Of a DNA stretch of 7,100 nt, positions 5,708 through 7,100 are shown piece by piece. Position 1 is the stretch's first letter. Every line of letters starts with the position of its first letter. A program made the translations under genes and the position numbers. The DNA is from Pseudomonadota bacterium. Lineage in GTDB: Bacteria; Pseudomonadota; Alphaproteobacteria; Rhizobiales; Rhizobiaceae. The notes beneath the pieces are model-generated. The model was not told the DNA's origin. It did no database searches and saw only the letters and a program-made list of their open reading frames with translations. The stretch is taken from positions 1 to 7,100 of the forward strand of contig JAEYXI010000538.1 in the NCBI GenBank assembly GCA_023428515.1. Direction: 5' to 3'.

Positions 5708-6400
5708 TTATCCCGCGGCCGCCGTCTTGTACCTGACCCGGTTCTCCAAGAGCCTGACGACGCGGCCGATGCCGTAGCAGATGACGAAATAGGTCATCGC
5801 CAGGATAGCGAAGACCTGGAGCGGCTTGGTCAGCGTCAGGCTGTTGACATGACTCGCGGTCAGCGTGAGTTCTCCGACGCCGACCATGTATCCGAGCGAA
5901 GTCTCCTTCACGATGATGGTCAGCACGTTCAGGATGCCCGGGCTCACATTGTAGAGCACCTGCGGCAGCACGACCCGGAACGTTATCGGGAACCAGGATA
6001 GTCCGAGCGCCTTCGCCGATTCGATCTGGCCCACCGGGAGCGCCAGTATGCCGGCCCTTATGACCTCGGAAAGGTAGGCGGTCTGGTAGAGAGTAATCGC
6101 GGCGATGATCGTCGTGAAGCCGCTCAGCGGAAAGCCCAGCACGATCGGTGCGAAGAGATAGACCCAGAAGATGATGAGCAGGACCGGCACGCAGCGGATG
6201 AAGTTCACGTAGCAGGCTGCCGGAACGGACAGGTAACGTTTCCCGCCGGTGCGCGCGAGCGCGACCAGGACGGCGCACGGGAAGACCAGCGCCATGCTGA
6301 GCGCCGAAAGAATCAGCGTCAGCACCAGGCCGCCGAGGGGACCGCGGGGGAATTCGCCGAGGACCAGATACGGCCCCATGTCCCGCAACAGTTCGATCAT
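5708..6400 (-). CDS. Amino-acid ABC transporter permease (GltK-like, HisM/GlnP family)
   Basis: A 230-residue inner-membrane subunit of a polar-amino-acid ABC importer. Hydrophobic segments are seen at about 22-48, 70-90, 93-110, 150-166 and 195-212. The cytoplasmic coupling loop that contacts the ATPase is clear: SEVIRAGILALPVGQIESAK (111-130) followed by ALGLSWF, with LPQ at 145-147. YVNFIRCVPVLLIIFWVYL resembles the corresponding part of GltK-type permeases (FRSVP...), not the more usual FRGTP. Its ATG at 6400 overlaps the stop of the upstream permease as ATGA, so translation is coupled; GGGAG lies 10 nt upstream inside that gene. No ATPase follows: the next gene is convergent 7 bp away, so the ATPase and binding protein must lie outside the window, probably upstream. 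The substrate is likely an acidic or other polar amino acid but cannot be fixed from this. Confidence 0.92.
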   Translation of the reverse strand: MIELLRDMGPYLVLGEFPRGPLGGLVLTLILSALSMALVFPCAVLVALARTGGKRYLSVPAACYVNFIRCVPVLLIIFWVYLFAPIVLGFPLSGFTTIIAAITLYQTAYLSEVIRAGILALPVGQIESAKALGLSWFPITFRVVLPQVLYNVSPGILNVLTIIVKETSLGYMVGVGELTLTASHVNSLTLTKPLQVFAILAMTYFVICYGIGRVVRLLENRVRYKTAAAG

Positions 6401-7100
6401 CGGTCGAACGCTCCCGGGATCTGCAGGCGGGCATTGAGGAGATAGCCGGTCGCGATGATCAGCATCGAGCCGGTGAAATAGACCACCGTGGCGATCGAGA
6501 ACGCCTCGAAGACCCGGAACGTCTCGGTCGTGATTTCACGCGAGCGATACATCAGTTCGGCGACGCCGATCGCCGCGGCGACGCTGGTGTTCTTGAAGAG
6601 GGAGAGCGACTGGCCGACGACAGGCGGAAGTGCATGGCGGATGGCCTGAGGGATGATGACCAGCCGCAGCGTCAGGAAGAATGAAAGGCCGATCGACCGC
6701 GCGCTTTCATACTGTGTCTTGGGTATCGCGCGCAGTCCGCTTCGAAGCTCTTCGGACATGAAGGCGCCGCCATAGAGGCTGAGCGTTATCGCGGCGTAGA
6801 CGAATTCCGCGCCGTGGCTGTTGGCGAAGTCGTTGACGGCCCGCGGCAGCACGGAAGCGATCCCGAAATACCAGACGAGAAGGTGGACCAGGAGCGGCAC
6901 GTTGCGCTGGTATTCGACGAAGGCGCCGGCGAGATAACGGATCGGAGCCGCCTTGACCGATCGAAGCCCCGCCAGGATGACCGCGATCAGAAGCGCGCAG
7001 GCCAGGCTGAGGAAGAACAGCACGAGCATCGTCTGGACGCCGCCGAGCAGACGGTCGAAATAATATTCGCCGAATACAAGCTCGTAGTTCAGCTCGTAGT
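6397..7100 (-). CDS. Amino-acid ABC transporter permease (GltJ-like), 5' end outside the window
   Basis: The first of two paired permease subunits of a polar-amino-acid ABC importer. The ATG at 7029 is internal: the frame stays open to the window edge (first complete codon ends at 7098), reading YELNYELVFGEYYFDRLLGG before it. This is the normal N-terminal region of GltJ/HisQ-type permeases, ahead of the first membrane helix. The visible 233 residues are therefore nearly the whole protein. FVEYQRNVPLLVHLLVWYF closely resembles the FRNVPLIVQFF region of GltJ. The coupling loop SEELRSGLRAIPKTQYESAR plus SIGLS follows, then IIPQAIRHALPP. The NTSVAAAIGVAEL stretch is also typical. The stop (6397-6399) overlaps the start of the second permease by 4 bp. 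Family is firm; glutamate/aspartate specificity is only suggested. Confidence 0.9.
   Translation of the reverse strand, partial: YELNYELVFGEYYFDRLLGGVQTMLVLFFLSLACALLIAVILAGLRSVKAAPIRYLAGAFVEYQRNVPLLVHLLVWYFGIASVLPRAVNDFANSHGAEFVYAAITLSLYGGAFMSEELRSGLRAIPKTQYESARSIGLSFFLTLRLVIIPQAIRHALPPVVGQSLSLFKNTSVAAAIGVAELMYRSREITTETFRVFEAFSIATVVYFTGSMLIIATGYLLNARLQIPGAFDR

Noticed and set aside
7081..7100. Direct repeat CTCGTAGT with 12-bp period at the right edge
   Set aside because: It is within the permease coding frame and simply encodes the repeated residues YEL-N-YEL.

Overview
The window is GC-rich, densely packed bacterial DNA. Its gene content is typical of the large accessory catabolic regions of Alphaproteobacteria, Rhizobiales-like: a TctA-type transporter, a polar-amino-acid ABC transporter, Gfo/Idh/MocA and SDR oxidoreductases, and a GntR/FCD regulator. 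That placement is inferred from gene families and base composition, not from a database search. I see no rRNA, tRNA, CRISPR, insertion sequence or phage gene.

Layout, left to right. (1) 1-1176 (+) is the C-terminal four fifths of a TctA-family membrane subunit of a tripartite tricarboxylate transporter, cut by the window edge. (2) 1199-3025 (-) is a two-gene operon: a classical SDR oxidoreductase followed after 15 bp by an enoyl-CoA hydratase/isomerase-fold enzyme of the 3-hydroxyisobutyryl-CoA hydrolase type. (3) 3026-3159 is an AT-richer divergent control region. (4) 3160-4128 (+) is a Gfo/Idh/MocA sugar-type dehydrogenase, followed at 4218-5024 (+) by a GntR-family FCD-domain repressor. 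(5) 5025-5109 is a second control region. (6) 5110-5700 (+) is a 196-residue probable two-domain dimeric alpha-beta barrel protein of unknown function. (7) 5708-7100 (-) holds two GltJ/GltK-like amino-acid ABC permeases overlapping by ATGA; the first is cut by the window edge.

The most informative non-coding signal is a shared promoter layout. Each of the two control regions holds two GTCGAC-centred sites 52-53 bp apart. In both cases they lie about 80 and 27-28 bp upstream of the start codon of the (+) strand gene (3160 and 5110). The GntR gene lies between the two regions, and its family typically binds short GT-N-AC palindromes. The simplest reading is a small regulon in which this GntR protein controls the dehydrogenase (and perhaps itself), the divergent SDR/hydrolase operon, and the 5110 gene. 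This is inference and no binding has been shown.

As a working picture, the locus may take up a small acidic or amino-acid-like compound and degrade it using two NAD(P)-dependent oxidoreductases, an acyl-CoA hydrolase or hydratase and a small barrel protein. The substrate cannot be read from the sequence. I did not find a new defence or mobile system. The candidates for something undescribed are the paired-site regulon and the unassigned 196-residue protein within it. Two start codons need moving downstream from their longest-ORF positions (3136 to 3025 on the minus strand, 3139 to 3160 on the plus strand).
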